Source: Phlegmacium glaucopus (taxonomy: Eukaryota; Basidiomycota; Agaricomycetes; Agaricales; Cortinariaceae). Taken from it: 64,000 nt of DNA. Where the stretch lies: contig MU130364.1 of NCBI GenBank assembly GCA_015039465.1, positions 458,346 to 522,345 on the forward strand. Reading direction: 5' to 3'. Shown here piece by piece: positions 10,519-22,107 of this stretch (its first letter is position 1; every line of letters begins with the position of its first letter). Both the position numbers and the translations under genes were made by a program. The notes below the pieces were generated by a model that saw nothing but the letters and a program-made list of their open reading frames with translations, made no database searches and had not been told where the DNA came from.

Positions 10519-13132
10519 ATGTTTTCTATTCGGAACGGTATTATAAACGGAGGGACATTCGTATATAGCCCAATATACGAGTCCAGTCAAGAAGCGTACA
10601 CATCGGTGGGACCCCAATCTTGTAAAGGTCTGTGGATGGATACGAGTACAACTGCTTTCTTAAATTGACTTCATAGCATTATTACAGGTATTGACATTCT
10701 GTACAGCAAAATTGCTTCAGGCGCATTCCATGACTCTGGAGAGCGCTTTGATGCGCCCAAATGCCATCCGAGAACTCGTTTAGCCGTCATAGACGAGATC
10801 ATGCGGTGGATACAAGATCTGGCCGATTTGAGAGATATATTATGGCTCTATGGGCCTGCTGGAGCAGGGAAATCAGCCATTGCCCAAACCATCGCAGAGA
10901 TGTGCGCTCAACTGCACTTACTCGTCGCCAGCTTTTTCTTCTCCCGCACAGCCCCGTCGCGGAACCATGAGGCACATCTCATTGCCTCGATTGCATATCA
11001 ACTTGCATTTTCAATTCCAGAGACACGGCCATTCATTGATTCAGCTATCCAATTCGACCTTTCGATATTCGACAAGTCTATGCAAACTCAAATGGAAACC
11101 CTCGTGATTCTTCCTTTAGAAAAAGCACGTACTACAGTCCCTCGTGTTGTAGCAGACGGATGGCCAAGGCTCATCATCATCGATGGGCTTGACGAGTGTA
11201 ACGGTCAACAAGTTCAGCGCTCAATTGTTAACATTCTATCCTCCGCACTTCGTTCCCGGCAAATACCTCTAATCCTTCTCGTGGCCAGTCGTGCAGAGCC
11301 ACATATCCGCAGTGTTTTCAATACTCCAGAAACCTGCCGTTCATCCCATCATATCGTCTTAGACGATTCATATCACCCAGATGCCGACATCAAGGAGTTC
11401 CTTCTGAGTAGATTTTCGGAGATCAAAAAGTGTCACCCACTGAAAGTCTACATTTCCGACTCATGGCCTTCCGCCAACGTGGTCAATCTACTTGTACGAA
11501 AGTCATCAGGTCAATTTATCTATGCTTCAACCGTCATGAAATATCTCGGTTCACCCACCCATCGACCCACTAAACGACTGGACGTTATCCTTGGGTTGAC
11601 TTCCGCGCCCGATGACATGCCTTACAAACAACTGGATGCCTTATACACTCACATTTTCTCCTCCGTCGAACATATAGCTGGTGCTCTACGAATACTTGGA
11701 TGCATGCTATTCCTTGGAAGTGGTGCTGTTTCATACCTAACCCCAACTTTCTTGGAAAACCTATTGTGCTTAGACGAAGGGGATGTTCATCTCTACCTTT
11801 CTGATCTTCATTCGATCCTCTATGTACCTACCCCTCAGCTCAACACGAATGATGATGAAATCAGAATGCTACACGCGTCCCTTGGGGATTTTCTTATTGA
11901 CAAATTACGGTCTGGGGATTACTACGTTGATGAAGGGAAGGTGCATGCGGATATAGCCCGATGTTGCTTGCATTCAATCAGTATGCAATCCATACGGAAT
12001 GGTGATAAATGTATCGATACACAGCCTAATAACGCCATATTCCGGAACATTCGCCGGTCAGACTCTGCGCAAACATATTCGACTTGTAGTTTCGTATACC
12101 ACTGCACTCATGCATCAGCATCAGCCTCCGAGGCTCTCATAACCGATTTATTTCAAGTAAATCTACCTGATATGTGGTTTGCGGCACGACCTGCAAAATT
12201 ATGGGATGACCTTCCACCTTTGTTTGAATGGCTGAAGAAGGTATGGAGTTGTATCTCGACAGAAATCCATCATAAAGTAACAGTAGTGCTTACTTTAGGT
12301 TGATAAGACTCAACGTCATTTTCACCACCATCGATCACTCTGGGATCAATGTCTTTTGATAAGGCTCGAGAAATACCCGTTCAACGAAAATGGGCTCGAG
12401 CTTGTCGGTATGCTTCATCTTTCTCACCGTTGGCATCTTCAGTGGCTTGTTCTTGTCTCGGAGGAGGCGCTCCACGTAGTAGACAAGATAGGGAAAGCTG
12501 ATCAACGTGGGATTCAACTATGTTTCATGGGAGCACATGTGCCGTATCGTCGTATCCTTATCGACTTTTTTGACGACGCTAGGTCTGGGAAATACCATTT
12601 GACTGGAAATGTCTATGCTCGCGCTGCGTTGGTATCCATCAAAACTCTATTTAATCCATGTCAGCTTGAGTGCGTCATGAACGACTGCTCTCCTTGATTG
12701 AATACTGACGAACTGTATGAACAGACATCTGTACGATCCTGGACCTTTCTTGAAAGGAATCAAGAACCCGGACGCATTGATATTTTCCCAAGAGGCAAGC
12801 CATGCCCATCCAGACACAGGGTTATTCTATGACTCCGGTCTCCAGTTCGTCACATTGTTACTCTCCAAAGCATCCGCTTCGATGAATCTTTATTCCTTGT
12901 TACGGGACCATCCTCTTCAATGTCCCACACAAACAGCCATCCATGACAAGCAAGGGCTGTCAGAACTCAGATTAGAAGTGGGAAAATACTTGAAGGTGAG
13001 GATTTATGACGAATGATGAATGTTTTTTTCATAAATTTGGGGGTATAGAGCTGCAATAATCTCCTCTCTGGAAACCGGGAATTGACGTTGTTAGACCCAC
13101 AGAGGAGGATTCGAAAGTTGTTATGCTTTTAG
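10519..13132 (+). CDS. NACHT-domain STAND ATPase (fungal NLR-like), 795 aa
   Basis: Exons are 10519-10627, 10688-12240, 12299-12669, 12725-12995 and 13049-13132, and the frame closes. The N terminus has the short leader common to basidiomycete NACHT proteins (IINGGTFVYSP, then ASGAFHDSGERFDAPKCHP). Walker A is LYGPAGAGKSAIAQT at about residues 88-102. Walker B is LIIIDGLDECNG, and a sensor-like arginine follows in LLVASRAEPHIR. The C-terminal 350 residues are helical, without WD40, ankyrin or TPR repeats. That organisation is known for many mushroom NACHT proteins, which are thought to act in self/non-self recognition and cell-death signalling. The C-terminal exons are the least certain part of the model because nothing conserved anchors them. 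No partner effector gene lies next to it. Confidence 0.85.
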
Positions 13133-13136
13133 TGAT

Positions 13137-13175
13137 AATTTATTAATTTATTATTAATATTAAATAAATAAATAA
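13137..13175. repeat. AT-rich low-complexity tract
   Basis: A run of TTATTAAT and AAATAAAT words lies between the NACHT stop codon and the septin start. It is a likely 3' end/spacer region, and no gene is present. Confidence 0.6.
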
Positions 13176-13283
13176 ATTGGATTGCCACAGTGCAAACAGT
13201 GGCAAACAGAAGTCGTCTCAAACGATTTCGCAGCTTCTTAATTTTTGTTAGTCGACGTCGTCGTTGTTCCCCTTAACTACATT

Positions 13284-14800
13284 ATGTCTGTCGCTCCGTC
13301 TGTCGATGGTATTGGTATTGCCAATCTGCCCAACCAGGTTCGTCTTCTGACAGTGGTTAAAGAAACCCGAATCTCTGACGCGTTCAACCAACTTAGAGGC
13401 ACAAGATTGTTGCAAAACGTGGTGCCCACTTCACCATCATGGTTGTTGGTAGGTTTTATGGGACTCGCTAATGTAAAAACATGCTCTTATATCGTACACT
13501 TAGGTGAATCTGGTTTGGGCAAAACCACCCTCATCAATACCCTCTTCTCCACCGAACTGTCGCCCCCTAAAAACTACACCAGACGTCACTACAAGCAACT
13601 GGATAAACTGACTGAGGTCGAAATCATTAAGGCTGAGCTTGAGGAACGTCAGTTCAAGGTCAAACTCACGGTCATCGACACCCCCGGATTTGGAGACTAT
13701 GTTAACAACCGCGACTCATGGCTTCCAATCGTCGAGTTCATTGACGACCAACATGAAGCTTACATGCGTCAGGAGCAACAACCCCAAAGACACGAGAAAA
13801 CGGACTTGAGGGTTCATGCTTGCCTCTACTTCATTCGACCCACAGGACATACGTATGTATAGTTTTGTCCCCCGGCCTTTTTTCTCTCTGACATATTTGA
13901 CAGACTAAAACCTTTGGACATTGAGATCATGAAGCGTCTGGGGACGCGTGTGAATCTCATCCCTGTCGTCGCCAAGGCTGATACCCTTACCCAGAACGAT
14001 CTTTTCGTTTTCAAGCAACGTGTACGTGGCAAATTCGTCTTTTTCTTTTACTTACTCTAGCTCAAGCTCCTTACGTCTTCTCCTCTCTATCTAATTTAGG
14101 TTCGGGAAGTTATTGCCGCTCAGGGAATCCGGATTTACACTCCTCCAATGGAGGCTGATGACGAGAATGCCGACCACGCACGCGTCCTTATTGATGCCAT
14201 CCCCTTCTCCATCATTGGCTCAACTGAGGATGTCAGGACGCCTGATGGTCGTGTTGTAAAAGGTCGCGAGTACATTTGGGGTGTAGCTGAAGGTTGGTCA
14301 ACGTTTAATATTCTGTCACGTGATGGTGACAAGAAGTAATATTTCAGTCGAGAACGAGGACCACTGTGACTTCAAGAAACTGCGTTCTCTACTCATCCGG
14401 ACGCACATGCTTGACCTCATCTCGACCTCAGAGGAGCTGCACTACGAGAACTACAGGCAAGCTCAAATGGAGACACGTAAATTCGGCGAGCCAAAGGTGA
14501 AGAAGCTGGACAACCCCAAGTTCAAGGAAGAGGAAGAGATGTTGAGGAAGAAGTTTACCGAGCAAGTGAAGGCGGAGGAAGCCAGATTCAGACAGTGGGA
14601 ACAACACGTCAGTTTTATTTTATTGGCTTTTTCCATTGATTCGAGGGCCTGATATGTTATGCTTTCATCTTAAATAGTTGATTGCCGAGCGAGACCGTCT
14701 AAACAAGGATCTCGAGATGGCCCATAGTGCTATCAAGCAACTCGAAGCGGAGTTGGAGAACCTCCAGGTTGGGTATGGCCGAGGCTCAGCCAGGCGATGA
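13284..14800 (+). CDS. CDC3: Septin, CDC3/AspB group, 382 aa
   Basis: Exons are 13284-13337, 13397-13448, 13504-13852, 13904-14021, 14100-14292, 14348-14607 and 14678-14800, and the frame closes exactly. Septins are GTP-binding proteins that form hetero-oligomeric filaments at septa, bud necks and hyphal tips. The sequence shows the G1 P-loop [10 protein letters not shown]3 DTPGFGD, G4 AKAD, the septin signature around [19 protein letters not shown], and a C-terminal coiled coil of about 80 residues ([20 protein letters not shown] onward). The leader [20 protein letters not shown] is typical of the Cdc3/AspB class. Intron 1 lies just before the P-loop. The gene converges with PRE4; the stops are 689 bases apart. 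No defects were seen. Confidence 0.95.
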
Positions 14801-15489
14801 ACATGCTTCCATCTTGCGAGCATGGCCATATCTTCGCGCTTTGAATAGGTTGCCCTTTTTTTCTTGTTTGGGCATTATCAAAATAGTTATCTTGCTATAG
14901 GATACTTTGTCCCCTTTGTTGTTACCTATCATATCGTATACCCATCCCTCCTTCCATTCTTTTATCTTCCTTTTGTTGTGGAACGTACCCATTGTTGCTG
15001 TTGGGTCGCCCCCCTCCTTCCGTACCTATATTTTCCTGATAACTACTTTCCGTCGAGGGATCCTTTTTTTACTCGCCGCCCACTGCAGACTGCCACCCAC
15101 ATTGTCTGCGTCTCCTTTTGACTTTTTCTTGTAGATGAAGTTTGGTGAAGATGGTTACTTAATTACACATTCGTAAAATCACACGATGTCATAGACCCAT
15201 GAGCATGGCTGTCTTTGCACAATGTCACCAAATGACTGCGATTTCCAGAGTTTGTCATTCATGGACGAGAAGGCTATCGTCGAAGGCTGGCCCAGAGATC
15301 AACGATTATACAGCAAATATAGACGCCCGTTCATACTATTTTGTATCAGGACCAAGGCACTGAGGCGAAACCGAAACCCTCCTTGCATTTCGAAAATACA
15401 GTAAGCATTCAATTCCGGGCGTTCGTTCGAGAAAAACAAGAGATTCAGGATTGCAGGAATTGATACAAGGTCGGGGGAAACAAAAGGAA
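14801..15489. other. Convergent intergenic region between septin and PRE4
   Basis: This holds the two 3' ends facing each other. Pyrimidine-rich sequence and several TTTTC runs after 14840 fit a septin 3' UTR. No further gene or repeat is seen. Confidence 0.6.
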
Positions 15490-16596
15490 TTACTGTGTTT
15501 GACTACCATACCCTCGAATGCCCTCCGCAAACGACCATGAGGTTTCCAGCTGTTTCGATTCTGAGATTTTAAGACCTGCATTGGTGATCGTAGCCACTTG
15601 ATACTAGGAGCAGGATAATTTAACAAGGTAGGAAGGATGGTTGTGGAAAGAGTTACCTTGTTGATACTCCTCGCATCCCGATAGTACAATACTCTCATGC
15701 TGTTCTCGATAATCTCGTGGGCTTCTTTTTCTGTCAATGTATCTTCCCGTCCTTCGACTGATTTACGTAGGAGAGGTTGGGCGATATGTGCACCATAACC
15801 GGTTGCGAGTGTTGAGGCTGAGTATGTCGTTCCCAATAGATCGACAAAAGACAAAAACCTTGACAGATAGAAAAAAGGGACGTCAGCAGGATTTTCGCTC
15901 GACAAAACCAAAACCATGGGACATACTTCTTCCCGTCTTTAACACCACCGACAAGCAAGGCATTCCATAAAGGATCCATCTTAGTCCTCCGGGCATACAT
16001 TACTTGGGATAGGTATTCATGTATCTCTGCAGGACCTAGGGTATGGCCGTCTTGAGCTGTGAATTCATCGATGATGAGTTCGTCGAGCATTCTTTGGATG
16101 TATTGGAAGTCAGACATGTCACCGCCTGCGCCGATGACAGTGTGTGCGCCAACAGGATAGAGACGTGATATGTCTTTAAAGCGAGCGAGAGAACCGAATG
16201 ATGCTGATTTTGGAAACAGGGTTATCAGTAAGTAGTGAAGAGGCGACGATAAGGATGGGAATGAGCACCGAGGTTATCAGCAGCCATCATAATTCCATCT
16301 TTGTATTTGATAGCTAGAACACTCGTTCCAGTTACTAGTGGTTGCCTTGAAAGAGGGGACAGTACTTTCGTCAGATCCAAGAACTCAATCATATAATAGG
16401 AACTCACTGTGTCCTTTGTACACCTAAAGAGAATGCATCTTTGGGAGCATTTTGTGGACGTTGAGCAATAGGATAAGTTCCATACGCGTCAAGAGCATCG
16501 TTACGCTGCAGACAGAACAATTTTGTTATATATATACAGATGCGTTGAAACCTTTGTACGCACAGGACGGCCCCAGTTTGTTGGAAAGTGATCCAT
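15490..16596 (-). CDS. PRE4: 20S proteasome subunit beta-7 (PRE4), 270 aa
   Basis: Leftward exons are 16552-16596, 16408-16505, 16269-16345, 15927-16203, 15657-15858 and 15490-15603, and they close in frame. The product is the structural beta-7 subunit of the 20S core, which in yeast is processed but lacks peptidase activity. The leader MDHFPTNWGRP and YPIAQRPQNAPKDAFSLGVQ precede QPLVTGTSVLAIKYKDGIMM, the PRE4 signature with the processing site before the threonine. DFQYIQRMLDELIIDE, YARRTKMDPLWNALLVGG and GYGAHIAQPLLR follow and are typical of this subunit. The start is fixed by the conserved leader and by intron 1 (16506-16551), which ends CTGCAG. A diverged copy of exon 1, intron 1 and upstream DNA lies at 40603-40975. 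Confidence 0.95.
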
Positions 16597-17700
16597 TTGT
16601 TTATGAAAGCTTTGGTAGAAGGAGAAGATACACGAAGACGCGCAATCAGAGCGACGCGTACCACCGTTCGCTGACATAATCACATCATAGTTCTAATCAC
16701 CCAAAGCTCAAAATGAAATGACTCTGTGGCAAGTACAAGTACCTTGCCAGTATCGATTGAGCAACAATAAATCAAAGAACGGGACTGTGAGGCGGCAGGG
16801 TGCATCCGAACACTACCAGTGGAGTTGCTTGTGCGCAACCGCCAATTTGGTAGCCCACCTCAAACTCAGCGAAGCTCGTGAGGGCTAATTTATTGGTGTT
16901 CCAATAGACATTGAAGTGTTCTTTCCAATTCTCTCCAACAAAAATGGGGTGCAAGAAGAGCTGGTGGAAAGCATCTGCAACACACTGAAATACGCTTGGA
17001 TATAGGTGCAAAGTTCAGCTCCACCAAATATAACAAGCACCGCTGTATTGCTGATACTATCAGGTTCTCTTCTACCACTGTTATTATAGGACATAAGTTA
17101 TACACCACCTATTTGAGGCCCAGGAGCGATGGTGGTTGGGTCGTACTATACTGAAGACGACGCCCACACAATTTAAAGGCGCGTTCACGACGATCATCAC
17201 CGTGCACCAAGCCATGCAGGCGCTGACCACGAGGTATCAAACTCTTTTACAGCTGTTTTCATATCGCCATCACTCAGCATATAGGCGGACTCTAACATTT
17301 AGAGTCTGCTTGCAAGCCGAGAAGTTAAAGAACAGTAGCCTGTTATCTCCGCTTCAATTCTGCATTGATCCTCGTTGATCTCTGGCAACACTTCGAATTC
17401 CGACAGATTCCGACTCGAACTAAGTTTATATTTTTGGCGTTTAGCAGTCCGAGTCGGCCACAAAAGTTCACAACGTTCACTTCCTTCCGTATCGCCTATC
17501 TGGAGGCCTGTCCAGATTCCTTTCATGACTGGGCACTTGGTGAAGAGATTCTCGCGGATCATCAAGACCTCCATAATGCATGCATAGTGATGTACATGGC
17601 CCGGCTCCAAGCCGTGGGCCGGGCCAGGCCATTGGTGATGGCCCAGCAACGGCTTTGACTACTCGGCTCAAAGCCGGCAGCTCAGGCCGTGGCTTTAGTC
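16597..17700. other. PRE4 upstream region and unassigned sequence
   Basis: About 230 bases upstream of PRE4 are recognisably repeated at 40690-40975. From about 16850 no supported gene is visible; the open frames are short and resemble no family known to me. A GC-rich stretch at 17595-17700 contains inverted words (GGCCATTGGTGATGGCC and repeated CAAGCCG/AAAGCCG). Confidence 0.4.
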
Positions 17701-18063
17701 ATACTAAATTTTCATCAAAATTTCTTATAACTAGGTGAGTTGGGCATTGTTTAGGCTGAACTTTGGATTGTTCCTAACTAATTTTCATCACAAATTTTAG
17801 ATCTGATGAGACTAGAGGAATGTGCCACTGCGTTCTCTCAATATAGTGATTTTATGAGCAATTTGATATAGCAGGTAATTCTACCAGGCAAGTTGGGCAT
17901 TGTTCTGGCTCAACTTTGGGTCGTTCCTAACTTATTTTCACCACAGGTTTCAGATCTGATGAGATGAGAGGAATGCACTACTGTGTTCTCTCAATATAGT
18001 AATTTTACAAGAAAGCTAGATATACCAGGATAGATAATTCTACTAGGTGAATTGGGCATTGTC

Positions 18064-18199
18064 TGTTGGATTTTCAGGACTAGCAGTGCCTGTTACAAGT
18101 GCTCGAAATATTACTAAACAAATGTAATGTAAATAAAATGTAAGTATAACTTTAAGTCCCTAAAATGGTAATAACTGTCTGAGTGCGATAATTTCCACA
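18064..18199 (-). repeat. 3' LTR of the gag-only element
   Basis: This is a 136-base copy. It matches the 5' LTR closely but carries about 7 extra bases near ACTTTAAGTCCC and several transitions, consistent with an old insertion. Confidence 0.8.
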
Positions 18200-18262
18200 C
18201 ACCCCCTCGAGCGAAAGACAGTAACAATTGATATAATGAATGAAAATACTAGACACCCCCTG

Positions 18263-18905
18263 AATCACATAGCATAACTTTCCGAAGTGTCAGAGTTTCC
18301 ATCAGAATTATTGCATCTAGGGGAAAAGAAAGCAGTTGAGGTGATATGTGATTCCTTCATTTTCTGGCAACCAATACTTTCATGTTCCTTGATATCCTTT
18401 GCTTTGGTAGGGCATAAACCAGCAAAATGACCTTTTTGAAGACAGTAAAAACAGGTGATTTTGATGTTTCCTTTTTTGAATTGTTGGATATACATGGCTG
18501 AACTTTCGGGATTCTCCTCCTTGATATGTGAGCCAAGTTGTCAAGCTTCTTCATTGAGTAAAAAATTGATAACAAAATCAAGAGTGAGTTTCTCAGGGTC
18601 GAGGGCATTGAAGGAAATTATGACAGGGGTATAGGAATGGGGTAGACCAGTGGTGAGGATGACAATCATATCTTCATCAGAAACTTTGACGTCAATGTTT
18701 TTGAGACGGCGGGCACAAGTTTGTACTTCTCCTATCCAGCTTTCCATAGTCTGACCTTTAATCATGGTGGCAGTGATGAAATGATGATGGAGTTGGAGAC
18801 AACTACTGAAACCTTGAGCATGATGGACCTTCACAAGGGATTCCCATACAACTTTGGGATTTGGGCTACCCATGTGCATCAGCAAACTCTGATTTTTGGC
18901 TATAG
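18263..18905 (-). pseudogene. C-terminal part of Copia gag with CCHC zinc knuckle
   Basis: Reading leftward, MGSPNPKVVWESLVKVHHAQ, then CLQLHHHFITATM, WIGEVQTCARRLKNI, ILTTGLPHSYTPVI and LDPEKLTLDFVINFLLNEEA form the UBN2/gag domain of Ty1/Copia elements. After an in-frame TGA at 18539-18541 the same frame continues to a perfect C-x2-C-x4-H-x4-C knuckle (CFYCLQKGHFAGLC). It ends at a normal stop just before the LTR. Nothing pol-like follows. This half is separated from the N-terminal half by about 1.1 kb of unrelated sequence. Confidence 0.8.
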
Positions 18906-18919
18906 CAGCTCATAGTGCC

Positions 18920-20035
18920 AGCTCTAGCTCGGTTAGCATGATATAGCATCAGACTGCTTGGTAGCAGTCTGTAACATTGTCTAGGTTATTGTGTAGTGCT
19001 CTGTAGTTCCATTCCCTTTTATTTTTATTTTTTAATACCCTTTAATTGTAAATTTTATTTAAGTTCAAAAGACCAACCCTAAACATGGTCTGTGCACTAC
19101 ATCAAATTACCATCTATGTAAATTCAACCAACACTTCTCACACCACATTGTCATCAACATTGTCATTGTTGTTGTCACCACCACCACCACCACCCAATAA
19201 CCACAACTACCATGTCCGCAACAACAACAACAATCACAACTGCCACATCTAAGTTGGATTTACTTTATTTTAATTGTCTTAGCCTACTAACTAAGAATGA
19301 CTAGGCTTATTTTTCTGGATAACCTACAATGGCCAGCAACAGACCAGCAATGACCAACAAGGGCCAGTGATGACCAAAAAAGGCTAACAATGGCCTATGA
19401 CAGCCCATGATAGCCTACAAAGGCCAATGATGGCCAATGATGGCCTATGACAGCCTACAAAGGCCAACAATGGCCAACGACAGCATATGACAGCCTATGA
19501 AGGCCAACAACAGCCAACAATGGCCTATGACAGCCTATGGGGGCCAACAACAGCCAACAACAGCCAACAACAGCCTACAACAGTCTACAAAGGCCAACAA
19601 TGGCCAACAACAACCGGTGCAGGCCAATGACAGTCAACAAAGCTCAACAATATCCATACAATGGTCATCCACCACTACCACTGCTGCTACTATTATATCC
19701 TGATGAGTCGGCATCTTTCACCTGTTCCTTTTCTTTGTGGACAGTAATATTTCTCTTTTCCTAGGCTATGATGATGGTACTGCCCCATCAGTTTAGAGTA
19801 TGCATGTGTAGTCTACATAGATAATATAGTTTTCTGTACTTGGTGTTGAAAATGAATTGAAAACTGGAAAAATCAACTGGTAGCATTTGAAAACTGAGCT
19901 TATTATGAAGTGCTACAGAGTACTATAGACTGGCTAAGTGTAGTGCTACATAGCATCTGCAGGACACTACAGAAATAGGGACCCATGCTATGGCACTATG
20001 GTGCTATAGAGCATTACATAATGGCCTGTAGCCAA
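18920..20035. repeat. Insertion within gag carrying a short-unit minisatellite
   Basis: The gag frame breaks at both sides of this block. Bases 19320-19660 are a degenerate tandem array of 11-12 base units (GGCCAACAA, TGGCCTATGACAGCC and variants). CA/AAC-rich triplet runs lie at 19160-19240. The flanks, 18935-19010 and 19890-20030, share GCTAT/TAGTGCTAC-type words. No open gene is present. Its precise ends could not be fixed. Confidence 0.55.
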
Positions 20036-20290
20036 GCCACAGTTTGCTGATGTGAGCCAGCTGCGAATCATCAACCCTCAAGACCATTTCAGCCTTACAA
20101 GAAGCCTGCCATTTATGAAAATTCTTCAGCTTCTCCTTATCCTTTTCACCTTCATCCAAGGACTCATCACCAGTAACTAGGTCCCAGTAATCAGCTCAAA
20201 CTAGAATAGCTTCCATTCAAATAGACCATTCAGGATAGTTTGTATGGTTGAGAAGTGGGAATTTCATGGTTTCAGGCATATTCACAGGTA
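20036..20290 (-). pseudogene. N-terminal part of Copia gag
   Basis: Leftward from about 20282 the frame reads MPETMKFPLLNHTNYPEWSI, then MEAILV, ADYWDLVTGDESLDEGEKDK, MVLRVDDSQLAHI. KFPLLN..NYPEWS and WDLVTGDE are classic N-terminal gag motifs of Copia elements. Two in-frame TGA codons sit in this segment, at places where arginine-like codons would be expected. Together with the TGA in the other half, all three nonsense codons are TGA. Confidence 0.75.
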
Positions 20291-20640
20291 ATGGTGAGTG
20301 AAACCAAATGAAAATGAGTGAAATTGGGCCAAAAACAGATGAGAATGAGTGGAAATGGGTGGAAATGGGTGAAAATGAGTGGAAATGGGTGAAAGTGAAA
20401 CCAAGTGGAAATGGGTGAAAATGAGCAAAACTGAGTAAAACCAGGTGAAAATGGGTGAAAACGAGCAAAAATGGCTGAGACCAAATGAAAACAGGCAAAA
20501 CTGATTGAAAACAAGTGAGACTGAGCAAAAATGGGCAAAACCAGATGAAACTGGGGAAAAACAGGTGGAAATGAGCAAAACCAAGTGAAAACAGGCCAGA
20601 ACAGGCCCAAAACGGGTGACAGTAAGTGAAAAAAAAAAAA
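20280..20640. repeat. GTGAAAATGG-type minisatellite
   Basis: A 10-12 base purine-rich unit (GTGAAAATGG, GAGCAAAA, GTGGAAATGG) is repeated for about 350 bases in the 5' untranslated part of the gag-only element. It ends in an A-rich run at 20628-20645. It yields long open frames on the other strand rich in HF/FS, which are low-complexity artefacts. Confidence 0.8.
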
Positions 20641-20879
20641 AAAAAGTGGGATTTGGCCCCCAGAGGCAGAGACAGAGAGTTTGTCAGCGATTTATGCGAT
20701 CACAGTTCAATTCTGTGAAATTTCAGCCTTCCACTGGTGAGTATCAATTCTCATGAATTTCGGCCTCCACATGGCGGTTACGTCTGATGGGCTTTGGCCC
20801 CCACAGGCAGTGACAGTTGGGTTGACAGTAAAGATGGGGCAGACGGGATGCAAATGGTGTACAGGTTGCTGAGCACTTG

Positions 20880-21008
20880 TGTTGGATTTTTGGGACTAGC
20901 AGTGCCTGTTACAAGTGCTTGAAATATTACTAAGCAAATGTAATGTAAATAAAATGTAAGTATAAGTCCCTAAAATGGTAATAACTGTCTGGCATGATAA
21001 TTTCCACA
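20880..21008 (-). repeat. 5' LTR of the gag-only element
   Basis: This is a 129-base copy starting TGTTGGATTTTTGGGACTAG and ending GATAATTTCCACA. It is followed by the TCGTC target copy. Confidence 0.8.
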
Positions 21009-22107
21009 TCGTCCTGGCTCAACTTTGGATTGTTCCTAACTCATTTTAACCACATATTTCATATCTGATGAGATGAGAGGAATGTGCCACCGCTATAAAT
21101 TGTTGTTTGTGTTGTTATAAAACACCAACCAGAGGGAACTGGACTGGACTTTAGGTCAGAATATCCCCCTGTGTTCGTTTAGGGAAGGTATAACCAGAGA
21201 CTAGTAAGCACACTTGGTTAGAAGAGAGTAGAGGAGGATGAGGATGAAGATCTTGGAAGATGAATGAGGTAGAGGATGAGGATGAGGATGGGTAAGAAAG
21301 AGTCTTCAGTAAGACTATAGCGATTGACAGTAGAGGACAGTGACAGTAAGGGACTGAAAAAGTGAACTTAGAGGGAGGAATTCACTGGAATTCCACTGAG
21401 AGGATGACTGTTGGGGAGTAAGAATGAATTGGGAGAAACTACCTATCCTGGTACAAAAGAGCAGTATTTATACCCTAAGGATGAGGCTATGTAGAACAAT
21501 AAAAAGAAAGAAGTACGCGCTGTCAAAGGAAGAAAGATAAAGAGAGGACAGCTGCGAGAAGAAAAGAACAATGGAAAAGAAGAAGGAACAATAAAAAAAT
21601 CTGTAAAGTGTCAAAGTGCGAGAGAAAAGAAAAGAAGGCAGTGTACATAGTCCAATAGCAAAAATATATCAACTCCATAGGCGTGTGGTCATGTCAAAAA
21701 TGTGAAAGGTCCTGAGTCAACACTTGAAAGGCGCAGCCTTGTTCCTGAGAAAACACTACTTGCCCATGATCCCATGTCGCGCAGCCTTGATAACACTTGA
21801 CACACTGTGAGAATAATCCTCTGCTGCTGATTCATCTGCAATTCCTGCTTAGTCATGATCCTCCTGGACTTCCTAAATTGTCATAGAGAGGGTGGGAAGG
21901 CTTCATGTACCACGTGAATGATGGTTTTGGCAGTGAATGATAAGATAAGAGGTAGATAATCAAGGATAGGGGACTGAGTGAGATCCAGGAGCGAGGGATG
22001 GCAAGATAGATGCATCAGGAAAAAGCTAAATTGCTTATTCGTTAAAGTAAGTTTGAATTAGTGAGGATCAACGGTCACCAAACTGATGTGGACTTACATC
22101 ATCAAAT

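Larger units (their letters stand above)
18064..21008 (-). mobile_element. Gag-only Ty1/Copia-like LTR element with 130-bp LTRs
   Basis: Direct repeats at 18064-18199 and 20880-21008 begin TGTTGGATTTT and end TTTCCACA, with TG...CA termini. Flanking 5-mers are TTGTC (18059-18063) and TCGTC (21009-21013), a target duplication with one mismatch. Read leftward, a purine-rich tract (CGCTCGAGGGGGTG, 18200-18213) abuts the 3' LTR as a polypurine tract should. The interior encodes only gag pieces. No protease, integrase, reverse transcriptase or RNase H is present, and only about 65 bases separate the gag stop from the 3' LTR. The element resembles the gag-only non-autonomous LTR elements described in plants; that comparison is an inference. 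Confidence 0.8.
17728..21105. repeat. Tandem repeat of about 160-170 bp, at least 3 units, interrupted by a retroelement
   Basis: The same sentence recurs: a GTGA(G/A)TTGGGCATTGT word, then GGCT(C/G)AACTTTGG, a CAC-rich link, ATCTGATGAGA, GAGGAATG, and TCTCAATATAGT. Units start near 17728, 17887 and 18045. The third is cut at 18063 and resumes at 21009 with CTGGCTCAACTTTGG, ending at GTGCCACCGC at about 21101. The array therefore existed before the retroelement arrived. No coding potential is seen. Confidence 0.8.

Noticed and set aside
19497..19764. Gln/Asn-rich open frames (NNSQQQP pattern) resembling a prion-like protein
   Set aside because: They arise from the AACAACAGCC minisatellite inserted in gag; no start context, introns or conserved flanks.
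20217..20610. Three long leftward open frames rich in HF, FS and FH
   Set aside because: They are translations of the GTGAAAATGG minisatellite; every frame is open because the repeat lacks stops.
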